Positions 63,884 through 64,000 of a stretch of DNA of 64,000 bases are shown piece by piece. Position 1 is the stretch's first letter; each line of letters opens with the position of its first letter. The notes under the pieces were generated by a model. The model was not told where the DNA came from. It ran no database searches and saw only the letters and a list, made by a program, of their open reading frames with translations. The stretch is from Pseudovibrio sp. Alg231-02 (GTDB lineage Bacteria; Pseudomonadota; Alphaproteobacteria; Rhizobiales; Stappiaceae), in NCBI RefSeq assembly GCF_900143565.1, contig NZ_FREX01000001.1, forward strand, positions 1,131,068-1,195,067, given 5' to 3'. A program made the translations under genes and the position numbers.

Positions 63884-64000
63884 CCATCGACCACCTCCTT
63901 CACCAGGCATTGCTACGATCGGAGTGCTTAATCTCTCCGACTGCATGGACTGGCTCACGCTGCTGCTTTGCAAAGGAGATGGGTTTCTGGATGCTACCGA
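63884..64000. other. Right edge, no gene identified
   Basis: The last 117 bases hold the ribosome site of the small ORF and no frame I can assign; a gene may continue past the edge. Confidence 0.3.

Overview
The window comes from an alphaproteobacterium, most probably a marine Hyphomicrobiales member close to Pseudovibrio/Stappiaceae. The evidence is the hisS-hisZ-hisG order, the typical alphaproteobacterial XseA start, a rhizobial-type intergenic mosaic repeat, CIRCE-controlled groESL, and moderate GC with many GCT/GTT-rich codons in highly expressed genes. The genus name is an inference; no rRNA or tRNA gene was recognised. Most of the window is chromosomal housekeeping sequence with small accessory patches.

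Layout. 1-5.5 kb: end of a sigma-54 activator, a secreted protein, groES-groEL under CIRCE, a DUF4268-like protein and a Rossmann oxidoreductase. 5.5-6.0 kb: a gene-free, GC-rich, hairpin-dense stretch ending in an intrinsic terminator, a candidate unassigned structured RNA. 6-13.3 kb: sugar porter, acetyltransferase, exported MsrA, PQQ-type sugar dehydrogenase, then a minus-strand group with a canonical group III truncated globin, a thioesterase, a second globin-like protein lacking the haem-ligand His, and a Crp/Fnr regulator. 13.5-17.1 kb: three minus-strand genes resembling lipid A sugar modification systems (polyprenyl-phosphate glycosyltransferase-GtrA, ArnT/PMT-type GT-C, and a YdjC/NaxD-fold protein without its metal site). 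17.4-21 kb: hisS-hisZ-hisG, with an unusually long HisG.

21.2-27.3 kb: three tandem RTX calcium-binding exoproteins, each with the same leader carrying a GTGC-N5-GC(A) palindrome and each closed by its own terminator; the last two share a nearly identical 3' half. No type I exporter is present here. 27.4-33 kb: acetyltransferase, tag, a CheZ-like phosphatase, a YkuD L,D-transpeptidase, a membrane-anchored winged-helix protein and a PEGA lipoprotein. 33-37 kb: glcDEF glycolate oxidase. 37-43 kb: cytochrome c, acetyltransferase, nitroreductase, a GH16-like protein with an altered catalytic motif, a LutA-like protein with only one CCG motif, class II aldolase and a lipoprotein.

43-49.6 kb: a 515-residue protein of unknown function with a possible ADP-ribosyltransferase-like C-terminus, a periplasmic tyrosine phosphatase, two LysR regulators, a DsbA-family gene broken by one in-frame stop, and an exported metallo-beta-lactamase-fold protein. 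49.6-58 kb: glutamine amidotransferase, amino-acid ABC permease and binding protein (no ATPase nearby), Na/Pi cotransporter, EamA exporter, and a DUF1127 gene between two related LysR genes. 58-64 kb: a Met-rich protein, rsmE with a membrane adenylate cyclase, xseA, and a tiny ORF with a consensus Shine-Dalgarno at the right edge.

Main points of interest: the candidate RNA at 5.5-6.0 kb; several paralogues that keep a fold but have lost active-site residues (globin, YdjC, GH16, LutA); the co-regulated RTX triplet; the possible effector at 43-45 kb; and the interrupted DsbA gene.
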